From the NCBI GenBank assembly GCA_022824965.1, contig JAJDYY010000008.1, positions 699,482-763,481 on the forward strand: a stretch of DNA of 64,000 nucleotides, given 5' to 3'. The position numbers were made by a program, and so were the translations under genes. The stretch is from Gammaproteobacteria bacterium (GTDB lineage Bacteria > Pseudomonadota > Gammaproteobacteria > UBA4575). This document shows, piece after piece, positions 1-9,471 of this stretch. Each line of letters starts with the position of its first letter. The stretch's first letter is position 1. Under the pieces are notes generated by a model that was not told where the DNA came from, searched no databases, and saw nothing but the letters and a program-made list of their open reading frames with translations.

Positions 1-524
1 CTTCCGTTGACCACGTCCCTGGCAATCTGGTGGTTCTGGAAATTCGAGGAAGTCAGGCCGCCTACCAGGTAGGCCGTGGGTACGGCCTCGGAAATTTTCT
101 CAATCAGGCCGGGGGTGGCCGGATTACTGGGGTCGCCATGAATGATCCCGACATGCGGCAATTCTTCCTTGCAGTAGCTGGTGACCTGCTCAAGCAGCTG
201 TTCCTCATTCAGGTCGCCTGCGCCGATGATCGAAAACTCCTGATCCTCGAAATCTGCCAGCATGATCACCAGGGCCGCCTGGTCATAGTATTCGCAGCCG
301 GTGCTGCAAAGCCCGACACCCACGGTACCGATCCAGTCCTGAATTCCGGTTTCCTGCTTCAGCCGGCCTACGACATTCTCCAGGTCGTTGCACAGGTTGT
401 CACTGGCGTACAGGAATCCCAGACGGTACTTGCCGCGTACGTCGCCAAGCTGGCGCAGGCAGTCAGTGACCAGTTCGCGCGAGGAAAGGCCCGATGCGGT
501 CGCGAAATGAAAGGGCTCAGCCAT
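1..524 (-). CDS. FIST-domain signal-sensing protein, C-terminus beyond window
   Basis: This minus-strand frame is open from an ATG at 522-524 to the window edge, so only about 174 N-terminal residues are visible. The start reads MAEPFHFATASGLSSRELV, followed by a predicted alpha/beta pattern with YRLGFLYASD, WIGTVGVGLCSTG, FSIIGAGDL and VGIIHGDPSNP, then AYLVGGLTSS. That layout matches the FIST N-terminal domain, an intracellular sensor module thought to bind small ligands such as amino acids. No signal peptide is seen. The Shine-Dalgarno region is poor and the frame upstream has no better ATG. The C-terminal half, which could carry a FIST_C or output domain, is off the window, so the signalling output is unknown. 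Confidence 0.75.
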   Translation of the reverse strand, partial: MAEPFHFATASGLSSRELVTDCLRQLGDVRGKYRLGFLYASDNLCNDLENVVGRLKQETGIQDWIGTVGVGLCSTGCEYYDQAALVIMLADFEDQEFSIIGAGDLNEEQLLEQVTSYCKEELPHVGIIHGDPSNPATPGLIEKISEAVPTAYLVGGLTSSNFQNHQIARDVVNG

Positions 525-1029
525 GGAACAGACACACGGGATGCAAACGCGGACAAGCCGACCCGAAAGCATCGGATCGCGCTCTTCGGATAGTTGTCGA
601 TGGACTCATCAGGCAGGCAGGTATAAGCACTCTATGGAATGTCCTCCATCACAGGGTTTCAAGCCAGAAGTTGTCGTTAGAGAGTATCACGAAATGTACG
701 ATGCTGCGGGCACCCGCCGTGTCACTCCTTTGCATCAAACCGGTTCTATTGATCGCTTAACTTTCACGCCTATATTTTCGTATAATTCAGAATGCTGATT
801 TCCAGATGCAAGACGAAATCCACGACCTGCCGTAGCGAGGGGAATCCTGACTGCTCCATGGATTGCCGATAAGCACATCAATGCCTGAGTCCACCATGTT
901 CAGGGAGACGAACGACTGCATGCAACATGTGGAGCAAGCTCGTGTCCAAGACGCGGTTTCAAGGCAGAGCACCCACAGGCACGGCAAGCAGGGCGCCGAA
1001 GGATAGACCGGATTGACCCGGAGGACCCG
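525..1029. other. intergenic region between divergent FIST and sulP genes
   Basis: About 500 bases hold no convincing gene; short open frames on both strands lack ribosome sites and recognisable sequence. The left part must carry the promoter for the minus-strand FIST gene. The right part carries the candidate sulP promoter near 757-786 and then roughly 240 bases of leader before the sulP start. I see no riboswitch that I can name. Confidence 0.5.
757..786 (+). promoter_or_regulatory. candidate sigma70 promoter for sulP
   Basis: TTAACT (757-762), an 18-base spacer and a perfect TATAAT (781-786). Transcription would start near 793 and give a leader of about 235 nt before the TTG start at 1030. 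The -35 is a moderate match, so this is a pattern-based prediction. Confidence 0.45.
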
Positions 1030-2832
1030 TTGATCACAGCACAGCAATACACGCACGAATTCATCAGCCGGTTTGTCCCCTACCTGAACTGGATCCAGGA
1101 ACTCAAGGACCCGGCGGTCGTCTGGAAAGACTGTGTGGCCGGACTTACGGTGGCACTGGTTCTGATCCCGCAGTCCATGGCCTATGCGCAGCTTGCCGGA
1201 CTGCCGCCCTACTACGGCCTGTACGCCTCCTTCCTGCCGGTGATCGTGGCATCGACCTTTGGTTCCTCGCGGCAGTTGCAGACCGGACCGGTGGCCGTTG
1301 TCTCGCTGATGACCGCGGCCGCCCTGGAGCCCCTGGCTGCGGCCAACCCCGAGGGATTTGTGGTGTATGCGGCCATCCTGGCCATCCTGGTCGGGGTGTT
1401 CCAGATGTCACTCGGGCTGTTGCGCCTCGGGGTGCTGGTGGATTTCCTGTCCCACCCGGTGGTCGTGGGCTTCACCAATGCCGCGGCCATCATCATTGCC
1501 ACCTCCCAGCTGTCCAAACTCTTTGGAGTGACCGCGGAAACCAGTGATCATTTCTTCATCACGATCTGGAATGTGCTGGTCGAGGCCGCCCAGCACACCC
1601 ACTTCCCGACGCTCGCCATGGGCATCCTGGCGCTGGTCATCATTTTCGGGCTCAGGCACTACGCCCCGAAAATACCCAGCGTGCTGATCGCCGTAATCGT
1701 GACCAGCGTCATTTCCCTGCTGGTCGGCTACGAGAATCTCGGCGGAAAAATCGTGGGGCACGTGCCGGCCGGCCTGCCGGTGCTCTCCATCCCGAACGTG
1801 GACCTGGCCACCGCTGCCAGCCTGATAGGCAAGGCCATCGTCATCGCCGTGGTCGGGTACATGGAGGCCATCTCCATCGCCAAGGCCATCGCCGTGCAGA
1901 CCCGCCAGCGCATCGATGCCAACCAGGGCCTGGTGGGACAGGGCCTGGGGAACATCATCTCGGGCCTGTCGGGCGCCTACCCGGTGGCCGGCTCCTTTTC
2001 ACGCTCGGCCGTCAACATGTCCGCAGGTGCCAAGACCGGGTTTGCCGCCATCGTCACCGGAGTCATCGTTGCCCTCTCGCTGATCCTTTTGCATTTCGCC
2101 CAGTACCTGTACTACCTGCCCCAGGCCACCCTGGCGGCCGTGATCATCTCGGCCGTGATCAACCTGATCCGCATCAAGCAGATCAAGTACGCACTGCGCG
2201 TGCATACCCACGACGGCGTCATCGCGATCCTGACGTTCGTGCTGACCCTGGCGCTGGCCCCGCATCTTGAGCAAAGCATCTTCATCGGCGTGGTGCTGTC
2301 GCTCGGCCTTTTCATGTACCGCACCATGCATCCGCATATCTCGGTGCTGTCGCGCCATTCCGACGGCACCCTGCGCGATGCACAGGCCAACATTCTCAAA
2401 ACCTGTCCCAAGATCTCCGTGCTGCGCTTCGAGGGGCCGCTGTTCTTTGCCAGTGCGATGTACTTCGAGGCCAAGATCCTGGAGCGCGTGGCATCCAAAC
2501 CGGAACTGAAGTTCATCATCATCGACGCCGAGGCCATCACGGACATTGATGCTACCGGGGAAGACATGCTGCACCAGCTGTCGCTGCGCCTGGTGGCCCT
2601 GGACGTGCGCCTGGTGTTCGCGCGCACCAAGCGGCAGGTCATGGACGTATTCGTGCGCACCGGTTTTGCCGGGCCCGAATGGCTGGATCACTTCTACCGC
2701 TCGGACGAGCGCGCCATCGAATTCGCCTGGGAGAACATCGAGCACTGTGAAAGGGAAACCTGTCCGCTGGCCCAGGGACATGAGTGCCCGGCCCGGCGCA
2801 TGCATGCGAGCAAGCCCTTGAGGGAAGCCTAG
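1030..2832 (+). CDS. SulP family anion (sulfate/bicarbonate) transporter with STAS domain
   Basis: 600 residues, the usual SulP length. An N-terminal block has the family pattern DCVAGLTVALVLIPQSMAYAQLAGLPPYYGLYASF near residues 40-75, then about a dozen hydrophobic segments to around residue 440, including the conserved VAGSFSRSAVN-type stretch. A C-terminal cytoplasmic STAS domain (about 455-565) follows, with the IIIDAEAITDIDATGEDML strand-helix. It should sit in the inner membrane and import sulfate, bicarbonate or another oxyanion; the substrate cannot be read from sequence. The start is TTG, chosen because a strong GGAGG lies 6-11 bases upstream. Its TAG stop overlaps the convergent trmB stop. 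A Cys-containing tail (CERETCPLAQGHEC) follows STAS and is less common. Confidence 0.9.
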   Translation: MITAQQYTHEFISRFVPYLNWIQELKDPAVVWKDCVAGLTVALVLIPQSMAYAQLAGLPPYYGLYASFLPVIVASTFGSSRQLQTGPVAVVSLMTAAALEPLAAANPEGFVVYAAILAILVGVFQMSLGLLRLGVLVDFLSHPVVVGFTNAAAIIIATSQLSKLFGVTAETSDHFFITIWNVLVEAAQHTHFPTLAMGILALVIIFGLRHYAPKIPSVLIAVIVTSVISLLVGYENLGGKIVGHVPAGLPVLSIPNVDLATAASLIGKAIVIAVVGYMEAISIAKAIAVQTRQRIDANQGLVGQGLGNIISGLSGAYPVAGSFSRSAVNMSAGAKTGFAAIVTGVIVALSLILLHFAQYLYYLPQATLAAVIISAVINLIRIKQIKYALRVHTHDGVIAILTFVLTLALAPHLEQSIFIGVVLSLGLFMYRTMHPHISVLSRHSDGTLRDAQANILKTCPKISVLRFEGPLFFASAMYFEAKILERVASKPELKFIIIDAEAITDIDATGEDMLHQLSLRLVALDVRLVFARTKRQVMDVFVRTGFAGPEWLDHFYRSDERAIEFAWENIEHCERETCPLAQGHECPARRMHASKPLREA

Positions 2833-3497
2833 CGGGTCTTGCGGTAGACCTGGGCAAACACCTTGTGGCCCAGGCGCAGCCCGCGGCGTTCGAACTTCGT
2901 GCTCGGGCGCTCGCCGACCAGCGCAGAAGTCCCCGCTTTTTCAAACCTGTCGCAGGAATTCAGTACGGCCTCGATGTGCTGCGCATACGAGGGCCAGTCC
3001 GTCGCCAGGCTCAACTCACCCCCTGCTTCGAGCCCTTCAGCCACCTGCCAGATGAATCCGGTCTGCACCAGCCGCCGCTTGTGGTGGCGGCGCTTGGGCC
3101 AGGGGTCCGGAAACCAGATGAGCACCGCGGCCAGGCTGGAGGGTGCAATGTGTTCCTCCAGCACCGCCACGGCATCCTTGCGCAGCACGCGAACGTTCTC
3201 CAGGCGGGCGGCCACGATCTTTTGCAGCAAGGCGCCGACACCGGGCCGGTACACCTCGACCCCCAGGAAGTTCAGGTGCGGGCAGGCCGAGGCCAAAGCT
3301 ACCAGTTCCTCGCCGTCGCCGAATCCGATGTCCAGCACGACCGGCTGCGGCCTGGTGAAAAGGGTCTGTACATCCAGAACCCCGCATCTCGTGTCGATGC
3401 CGTATGCCGGCCAGAGTTTCTGGAGTGCTGCTCGCTGGCTTTTGGTAAAACGTCCTTCGCGAAGGACGTAGCTGCGAATGGCGGGCGGGGTCTGCAA
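2829..3497 (-). CDS. trmB: tRNA (guanine-N7-)-methyltransferase
   Basis: Class I SAM-dependent methyltransferase that forms m7G46 in the tRNA variable loop, in the cytoplasm. Visible hallmarks are the SAM-binding motif VLDIGFGDGEELV (about 53-65), the acidic strand FLGVEVY, and the TrmB signature LIWFPDPWPKRRHHKRRL (about 127-144). A C-terminal substrate region STKFERRG follows. Length is 222 residues, as expected. The start is TTG at 3497; no in-frame ATG gives the conserved N-terminus. It lies 14 bases after thiG on the same strand, so it is probably co-transcribed with thiSG. Its end overlaps the convergent sulP by 4 bases. Confidence 0.92.
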   Translation of the reverse strand: MQTPPAIRSYVLREGRFTKSQRAALQKLWPAYGIDTRCGVLDVQTLFTRPQPVVLDIGFGDGEELVALASACPHLNFLGVEVYRPGVGALLQKIVAARLENVRVLRKDAVAVLEEHIAPSSLAAVLIWFPDPWPKRRHHKRRLVQTGFIWQVAEGLEAGGELSLATDWPSYAQHIEAVLNSCDRFEKAGTSALVGERPSTKFERRGLRLGHKVFAQVYRKTR

Positions 3498-3511
3498 CGA
3501 GGCCGCCCTGA

Positions 3512-4330
3512 CTACGCGATGAGGTCCTCCGCGGGGGAGGAGGCGGAGGCATGACGGCGCCGGGTCATGCGCCCGGCAAGAAAGGCCTGTCGTCCGGCCA
3601 CCACGGCATGGCGCATGGCCCTGGCCATCAGCACAGGCTTTTTGGCCATGGCAATGGCGGTGTTCATGAGCACCCCGTCACAACCGAGTTCCATGGCCAC
3701 CGAGGCATCGGAGGCGGTACCGACCCCGGCATCCACCAGGATGGGCACGCGGGCGTTCTCGACGATATCCAAAATGTTTCCCGGGTTGCGGATACCCAGT
3801 CCCGAGCCGATCGGGGCGGCCAGCGGCATCACGGCCACGCAACCCATGGCCTCGAGCTGGCGGGCGATGACCGGATCGTCATTGGTGTACACCATGACCT
3901 GGAAGTCTTCCTGGATCAGGACCTCGGCGGCCTTCAGGGTGTCGACTACGTTCGGGTACAGGGTTTTCTCATCGCCCAGCACCTCCAGCTTGACCAGCGC
4001 ATGCCCGTCCAGCAGCTCGCGCGCTAGCCGGCAGGTGCGTATCGCATCCTCGGCACTGTAGCACCCGGCCGTGTTGGGCAGCAGCGTGAACTCTTCCGGG
4101 GAGATGACATCCAGCAGGCTGGGCGCATTCTTGTCTTGTCCGATATTGGTTCTTCGTATCGCAACCGTCACGATCTGAGCACCGCTGGCAACGATCGCCT
4201 CCCGGGTTTCCTGCAGATCCTTGTACTTCCCGGTGCCGACCAGAAGACGGGAGTGGTAGGGTTGGCCTGCGACCACGAGCGCATCGGCGTTCTCGAAGGC
4301 AAGCTCGTCAGCAGTCGGGTTCGCAATCAT
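3512..4330 (-). CDS. thiG: thiazole synthase
   Basis: Condenses DXP, dehydroglycine and the ThiS thiocarboxylate into the thiazole phosphate moiety of thiamine. Recognised over nearly its full length: LLVGTGKY near residue 30, [20 protein letters not shown], the Schiff-base Lys in [16 protein letters not shown] (about 112), [13 protein letters not shown] and [15 protein letters not shown]. The C-terminus is the usual GRM followed by a short variable tail. 272 residues, slightly longer than the common 255-265 because of a non-conserved N-terminal extension of about 20 residues. It is the second gene after thiS, with a 95-base gap. Dehydroglycine would come from ThiO, encoded divergently next door, which points to the oxygen-dependent pathway. 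Confidence 0.95.
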   Translation of the reverse strand: MIANPTADELAFENADALVVAGQPYHSRLLVGTGKYKDLQETREAIVASGAQIVTVAIRRTNIGQDKNAPSLLDVISPEEFTLLPNTAGCYSAEDAIRTCRLARELLDGHALVKLEVLGDEKTLYPNVVDTLKAAEVLIQEDFQVMVYTNDDPVIARQLEAMGCVAVMPLAAPIGSGLGIRNPGNILDIVENARVPILVDAGVGTASDASVAMELGCDGVLMNTAIAMAKKPVLMARAMRHAVVAGRQAFLAGRMTRRRHASASSPAEDLIA

Positions 4331-4425
4331 GGGCCGTGTGTGCTCTATCGGGGCAATTGGTTGAACGCCATCCGCCTATCATAGCACTGCACGCACAGGC
4401 ACTGGCGGGCGCCTGCGGGGCTCGA

Positions 4426-4626
4426 TCAGCCGCCGCCGATGGCGTGGATGATTTCCACACGATCGCCGGGATGCAGCACGTGGCTGGCCAGGGCGCTGCG
4501 CACCACGATTTCACTGTTGACCTCAACGGCGATGCGCCGGCCCCCGAGGTCCAGGGCATCGATCAGCCCGGAGGCCGTGAGTCCCTCGGTGATGCTTTTC
4601 TTGCGGCCGTTCAGAATGATTTGCAT
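4426..4626 (-). CDS. thiS: sulfur carrier protein ThiS
   Basis: 66-residue ubiquitin-like protein starting MQIILNGRKK and ending VEIIHAIGGG. The C-terminal Gly-Gly is the site of adenylation and thiocarboxylation that supplies sulfur to ThiG. I place the start at the ATG at 4624-4626 because it gives the family length and N-terminus; the longer in-frame version to 4692 would run into the divergent promoter region. It probably heads a thiS-thiG-trmB unit. No TPP riboswitch was recognised upstream. Confidence 0.93.
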   Translation of the reverse strand: MQIILNGRKKSITEGLTASGLIDALDLGGRRIAVEVNSEIVVRSALASHVLHPGDRVEIIHAIGGG

Positions 4627-4700
4627 GCGGTTTGCCCTCGGACAGGCGGTCTTTACAGCCGTTATAATCTGCAAACTTTTCGAAGAGTTCAATAGCGGAC

Positions 4701-5786
4701 ATGACCTACGATGCGGCAGTCATTGGCGGCGGCCTGATTGGCATGACCACCGCCCGCAGCCTGCGCCTTGCGGGGCTGAAGGTGGCCCTGCTCGAGAAAA
4801 ACCGGCTCGCGGGGGAATCGAGCTGGGCGGCCGGCGGCATCCTGGCCCGGTTTTATCCCTGGCGCCAGAGCGAAGGTGCACGCGCGCTGGTCGAGGCGAG
4901 CCAGGCGGACTTCCCGGGATTCGTGGCGCAACTGCAGGAAGAAACCGGGGTCGACCCCGAGTTGCTGCACTGCGGCATCCTCGTCGCCGATACAAAAGAG
5001 CAGGAACAGGCGCTGGCCTGGGCCCGGACCTGCAACACACGGATTGAGCCCCTCGACAAGGACCGACTGCAGGCACTGGAGCCGAACCTCGCGGAGCACC
5101 TGAAGGCGGCCCTGCACATCCCGTCGGCCATGCAGGTGCGCCCGCGCCTGCTCGCAAAGGCCCTGCGAAAGTCCCTGGTCCTGCACGGCGTGGAGATCTT
5201 CGAGAACACCGAAGTCACCGGCCTGCAGACCCAGGATCATGTGATCACCGGGGTCAAAAGCCATCAGCGCACCTTCGATGCGAACCAGGTGGTGGTCTGC
5301 AACGGGGCCTGGGTCCAGCAACTACTGAAGACACTCAGCGATGTCTGCACGGACATCGTACCGGTGCGCGGGCAGATCCTGCTGTTGAAGACGCGACAAC
5401 GGTTGCTGTCCAACATCCTTGTGCAGAACGAGCAGTACATGATCCCCCGAAAAGCGCCGTATGTCCTGTGCGGCAGCACACTGGAGTACGTTGGATTCGA
5501 CCGCACCGTGACCGAAGAGGCCAAAGAAGCCCTCCATGCCTGGGCCTGCCGACTTTGTCCACAACTGCAGGATGCGGAACTAGCAGACCACTGGAGCGGG
5601 CTTCGACCCGGCACGTTGCGCGAAGCTCCCTACATCTGTGTGCATCCCGAATATGAAAACCTGTACCTGAATGCCGGACACTTCCGGTGGGGAATCGCGA
5701 TGAGCCTCGCATCTGCCGATCTTGCCTGTAAACTAATGACGAAACCGTCCGAGGCCCAGCCCGTAGCTCAATACGGGTGGGACTGA
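4701..5786 (+). CDS. thiO: glycine oxidase ThiO (FAD-dependent)
   Basis: FAD-dependent amine oxidase of the D-amino-acid-oxidase family that converts glycine to dehydroglycine for thiazole synthesis. Visible are the N-terminal dinucleotide fold VIGGGLIGMTTARSL (about 7-21) and EKNRLAGESSWAAGGILARFYPW (about 33-55), typical of ThiO. The C-terminal part has HWSGLRPGT and YLNAGHFRWGIAMS, which complete the flavin site. 361 residues, the normal length. It is transcribed away from thiS-thiG across a 74-base gap containing a TATAAT at 4663-4668 with no convincing -35. Together the three genes supply the aerobic thiazole branch. Confidence 0.92.
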   Translation: MTYDAAVIGGGLIGMTTARSLRLAGLKVALLEKNRLAGESSWAAGGILARFYPWRQSEGARALVEASQADFPGFVAQLQEETGVDPELLHCGILVADTKEQEQALAWARTCNTRIEPLDKDRLQALEPNLAEHLKAALHIPSAMQVRPRLLAKALRKSLVLHGVEIFENTEVTGLQTQDHVITGVKSHQRTFDANQVVVCNGAWVQQLLKTLSDVCTDIVPVRGQILLLKTRQRLLSNILVQNEQYMIPRKAPYVLCGSTLEYVGFDRTVTEEAKEALHAWACRLCPQLQDAELADHWSGLRPGTLREAPYICVHPEYENLYLNAGHFRWGIAMSLASADLACKLMTKPSEAQPVAQYGWD

Positions 5787-5917
5787 TACAAAAGAACCAG
5801 TCTTGAGTCGGGTGATCGACTTTGCCCAGACACTGCCGCTTGTACCCATCATTTCAGTGTGGCCTGACTCACTGCACCTGTACAAACCCTATCCTGACAA
5901 GTTATAAACCGGACTGT

Positions 5918-5993
<76 letters not shown>

Positions 5994-6383
5994 TCTACAA
6001 GATGCCTACATCAATGTGCCTACTGAGCCAGGTATGGTATGGATGCAGGCACTAAAATCCGAGCTAAGTTTTTGGGCAGCATCCCTCCCAAAATTACCGG
6101 TCACTTCGTCCGCCGACTCGTGCCCAGCAGATCAGTGATAAAATCGCCACTCCGGTACTACAGATAGGGCGGTTGACCCCGTGCTGGAGGGAGCAATATG
6201 TTTGGTAACGGTTTGAGTCTCCGCAAGCTGCCCACCGCACACGATGTGATGGAATGCGTTTCACTTGACTCGGTTTACTACTGACTGTGGGCTCATTTCC
6301 TGAGTACAGATGAAATACATGAGTATCAAGCCCGAGCATCCCCTTGATACTGGGTGGCGCCGGATACACAGGCGAGTTGGAAC
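5994..6383. other. intergenic stretch between tRNA-Thr and the P-type ATPase
   Basis: About 390 bases without a recognised gene. The only notable open frame is the 28-codon ORF at 6198-6284, listed separately. No integrase remnant or copy of the tRNA 3' end was found, although the position after a tRNA is a common insertion site. It should contain the promoter for the ATPase gene; no copper-regulator operator was identified. Confidence 0.5.
6198..6284 (+). CDS. possible 28-residue small protein or leader peptide
   Basis: ATG at 6198 is preceded by an excellent ribosome site (GGAGGGAG, 6187-6194, 3 bases before the start). The frame gives MFGNGLSLRKLPTAHDVMEC and stops at TGA 6284. No family is recognised. 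It could be a leader peptide controlling the downstream metal ATPase, the 5' stub of a decayed gene, or chance. The support is the Shine-Dalgarno alone. Confidence 0.25.
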   Translation: MFGNGLSLRKLPTAHDVMECVSLDSVYY

Positions 6384-8843
6384 ATGGTAGACCCTACACC
6401 TGCCCTCGACCTTGTCACTCGCGATCCGGTCTGCGGGATGACCGTCAGCCCGGGAAGCGATACGCCCTGTTTTGAGCATGACGGGCAGATGTTTCATTTT
6501 TGCCATGAAGGCTGCCGGGACAAGTTCTCGACGACACCCGATCTCTACATCGAGGCAATAGACCCGGTCTGCGAAATGAAAGTCCGCCGGGCCACGGCAC
6601 AATTCATCACAAGGCATGCGGGACAGGGTCACTATTTCTGTTCCAGCCACTGCCAGGACAAGTTCGAGGCCGATCCCGACGCCTACCTGGAAGGCCGCCC
6701 GACAGCACAGCCCGCACCGGATGGTGCACTCTACACCTGCCCGATGGACCCCGAAATCGTGCAAGAGGAACCGGGTGACTGTCCGATCTGCGGCATGGCA
6801 CTGGAGCCGATGATGCCCACGATGGATTCCGGCCCGAATCCCGAACTCGTCGATTTCCGGCACAGGCTCCTGATCGGCACTCCGCTGGCCCTGGCGGTCC
6901 TGCTGCTCGAAATGGGAGGAATGCTGGGGATCCCATGGGACGACTGGTTCGGATCAACAACGGTTCGCTGGCTCCAGTTTGCATTCGCCACACCGGTCGT
7001 GGCCTGGGTCGGTCTGCCTTTTTTCAAACGCGGCTGGTCCTCCATTGTCACCGGCAATCTCAACATGTGGACGCTGATCGCAATCGGAACCGGTGCAGCC
7101 TACGCATTCAGCGTCGTTTCACTGCTTGCGCCCTGGGTTTTTCCCGCCGAGCTGGGGGGCGGTCATCCTCCCCCGCTTTATTTCGAGGCCAGCGCGGTCA
7201 TCCTCATCCTGGTGCTCGTCGGACAGGTGCTGGAGCTGACGGCGCGTGACCGAACGGGGGATGCAATCCGGGCACTGATGGACCTCTCGCCGAAAACCGT
7301 CCGGCGGATCACGGCTTCGGGGGAGGCCGACGTGCCGCTTGATGCCGTCAAGGCCGGAGACCGGCTTCGCGTGCGTCCCGGGGAAGCGGTGCCAGTGGAT
7401 GGCACCGTCATCGAGGGGTACTCATCGGTGGATGAAAGCATGCTCACGGGCGAACCCGTGCCCGTTGAAAAAACCGGGGGCGATGCGGTCACCGGCGGCA
7501 CCCTGAACAAGACGGGATCCTTCGTGATGCAGGCCAAGGCCGTGGGCAGCGATACGGTCCTGTCGCAGATCATTGCCATGGTGGTGCAGGCGCAACGGTC
7601 GCGGGCACCGATCCAGGCGCTGGCGGACCGGGTTGCCTCGTATTTTGTTCCCGTCGTCATTGCCGTTGCGGTACTTGCCTTCGTGGTGTGGATGGCCTGG
7701 GGCCCGACCCCGGCACTTGGCTATGCCATCGTCTCCTCCGTCAGCGTCCTCATCATTGCCTGTCCCTGTGCACTCGGTCTTGCCACACCGATGTCCATCA
7801 TGGTGGCGACAGGACGCGGTGCCCAGGCGGGGGTGCTGATCCGGGACGCCGAAGCGCTGGAACGGTTCGCCAGCGTCGACGCACTGATCATCGACAAGAC
7901 GGGCACGCTCACGGAAGGCCGTCCCAGCCTGACGGATGTGGTGGCATTCGGTGAACTGAACGAGGATCGGGTGCTTGCCCTGGCCGCTGCCCTTGAGCGC
8001 GGATCGGAGCATCCGATGGCTGAGGCCATCCTCAGGGCTGCACAGGAGAGAAATATCGAATCCCTCGCAGCGACGCGTTTCGAAGCGGTGACCGGCATGG
8101 GGGTCAAGGGCGAGGTCAGTGAGGCATCGGCGGCATTCGGCAACGTGAAGCTGATGGGGGAACTCGGCATCGATGTTGCTGCGGCCGGCGCGCAACTGGC
8201 CCGGTTTCAGGATGACGGCAAGACGGTCATGCTGCTGGCAGTGGACGGTGTGCTTTGCGGGCTCGTCTGCGTGGCCGATCGCATCAAGGAGACCACCGCC
8301 GGCGCCCTGCGGGCTTTGCACAGGGCTGGCCTCAAGATCATCATGGCGACTGGGGACAGCCGGCGCACGGCCGAGGTGGTCGCTCACCAGCTCGGCATCG
8401 ACGAGGTGCGTGCCGAAATTTCTCCTGAGGACAAGGCATCGCTCGTAGCCGAAGTCCGCTCCCGGGGGCTTTCGGTGGCGATGGCGGGCGACGGGGTCAA
8501 CGATGCACCGGCCCTGGCTGCAGCGGATGTGGGAATCGCCATGGGAAGTGGTTCCGACGTGGCTGTGGAAAGTGCCAGCATGACACTGGTGAAAGGAGAC
8601 CTGCGCGGCATCGTCCGGGCGCGGAGCCTTGCGCGCGGCACGACCCGCAACATTCGCCAGAATCTTTTTTTCGCCTTCGTCTACAACAGCATCGGTGTAC
8701 CCGTAGCCGCAGGCGCGCTCTTCCCCGTGTTCGGCATCCTGCTGTCCCCGATGATTGCCGCAGCAGCCATGAGCCTTTCTTCGGTCTCGGTGATCGGCAA
8801 TGCATTGAGGCTGCGCCGGGTACACTTGTATACTGGCGATTAA
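6384..8843 (+). CDS. copper-type P1B ATPase with two N-terminal YHS domains
   Basis: Inner-membrane ATPase expected to export Cu(I) or a similar soft metal. From the N-terminus: two tandem YHS-type metal domains (DPVCGM about residue 15, DPVCEM about 62), a Cys-rich metal module [26 protein letters not shown] (about 117-142), then a P-type core. The core has the actuator TGEPVPV, the intramembrane metal site [10 protein letters not shown], the phosphorylation site DKTGTLTEG, the SEHP nucleotide motif and the hinge [11 protein letters not shown]. The CPC motif and HP-type nucleotide site place it in the Cu/Ag group. I prefer the ATG at 6384 (819 residues) over the GTG at 6354. There is no classical GMTCxxC HMA domain; the YHS and TCPM modules take its place. 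sodC follows after 81 bases. Confidence 0.9.
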   Translation: MVDPTPALDLVTRDPVCGMTVSPGSDTPCFEHDGQMFHFCHEGCRDKFSTTPDLYIEAIDPVCEMKVRRATAQFITRHAGQGHYFCSSHCQDKFEADPDAYLEGRPTAQPAPDGALYTCPMDPEIVQEEPGDCPICGMALEPMMPTMDSGPNPELVDFRHRLLIGTPLALAVLLLEMGGMLGIPWDDWFGSTTVRWLQFAFATPVVAWVGLPFFKRGWSSIVTGNLNMWTLIAIGTGAAYAFSVVSLLAPWVFPAELGGGHPPPLYFEASAVILILVLVGQVLELTARDRTGDAIRALMDLSPKTVRRITASGEADVPLDAVKAGDRLRVRPGEAVPVDGTVIEGYSSVDESMLTGEPVPVEKTGGDAVTGGTLNKTGSFVMQAKAVGSDTVLSQIIAMVVQAQRSRAPIQALADRVASYFVPVVIAVAVLAFVVWMAWGPTPALGYAIVSSVSVLIIACPCALGLATPMSIMVATGRGAQAGVLIRDAEALERFASVDALIIDKTGTLTEGRPSLTDVVAFGELNEDRVLALAAALERGSEHPMAEAILRAAQERNIESLAATRFEAVTGMGVKGEVSEASAAFGNVKLMGELGIDVAAAGAQLARFQDDGKTVMLLAVDGVLCGLVCVADRIKETTAGALRALHRAGLKIIMATGDSRRTAEVVAHQLGIDEVRAEISPEDKASLVAEVRSRGLSVAMAGDGVNDAPALAAADVGIAMGSGSDVAVESASMTLVKGDLRGIVRARSLARGTTRNIRQNLFFAFVYNSIGVPVAAGALFPVFGILLSPMIAAAAMSLSSVSVIGNALRLRRVHLYTGD

Positions 8844-8924
8844 AACATACGCTCACCGGACAAGATTCAGGATCGGGCGAACATCCCTGGTTTCATCATC
8901 TGGTTCAAGACCCAAGGGGGAGTT

Positions 8925-9440
8925 ATGAAAACCAAACCACGTCTTCTTACAGTACTGCTGGCCCTTGTCGTATCCGCTTCGGTGTCCCAGTGGGCAATTG
9001 CCGCGGAGCAGGCACACGCCCAGATCATGAATGCAAGCGGCCAACAGGTGGGCAAGGTGATGCTGTACAGGACCGGGCATGGCACGTTGCTCCATGCCAA
9101 GCTGCACGACATGCCCGAGGGCGCCCATGCATTTCATGTACATTCGATCGGAAAGTGCGAGGCACCCTTCAAGTCCGCTGGAGGTCATTACAACCCGCAC
9201 GGCCACAAGCATGGCATCCACAGTGCAGACGGGATGCACGCGGGCGATATGCCGAACATCCACGTGCCAACCACCGGGAGCCTTGAAATCGAGATTCTCA
9301 ATACGAACCTCGTGCTGGACACGTCATTGTTCGATGAAGACGGCGCAGCCATCGTCATCCATGCAGGACCCGACGACTACCAGTCTGACCCGGCAGGTGC
9401 TGCGGGACCACGCATTGCATGCGGGGTCATCCACAAGTAA
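8925..9440 (+). CDS. sodC: secreted Cu/Zn superoxide dismutase
   Basis: 171 residues with a clear Sec signal peptide (MKTKPRLLTVLLALVVSASV...AIAA, cleavage near 26). The mature part has the Cu ligands in FHVHSIGKCE, the Zn and bridging ligands in GGHYNPHGHKHG and its downstream Asp, the second Cys in PRIACGVI for the structural disulfide, and IVIHAGPDDYQSDPAGAAG for the final Cu His and electrostatic loop. It dismutates superoxide in the periplasm. A strong GGGGGAG precedes the ATG. Its position directly after a copper-type ATPase suggests that the pump could supply copper to the periplasmic enzyme; that is inference from context. Confidence 0.93.
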   Translation: MKTKPRLLTVLLALVVSASVSQWAIAAEQAHAQIMNASGQQVGKVMLYRTGHGTLLHAKLHDMPEGAHAFHVHSIGKCEAPFKSAGGHYNPHGHKHGIHSADGMHAGDMPNIHVPTTGSLEIEILNTNLVLDTSLFDEDGAAIVIHAGPDDYQSDPAGAAGPRIACGVIHK

Positions 9441-9471
9441 CGCGGAATTTCAACGGGGCCTGCAGGCCTCG

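Noticed and set aside
4627..4700. TPP riboswitch upstream of thiS or thiO
   Set aside because: The gap is only 74 bases and lacks the conserved CTGAGA core.
5994..6353. Integrase remnant or att duplication after tRNA-Thr
   Set aside because: Translation of all frames gave no recombinase-like sequence, and no second copy of the tRNA 3' end was found in the window.
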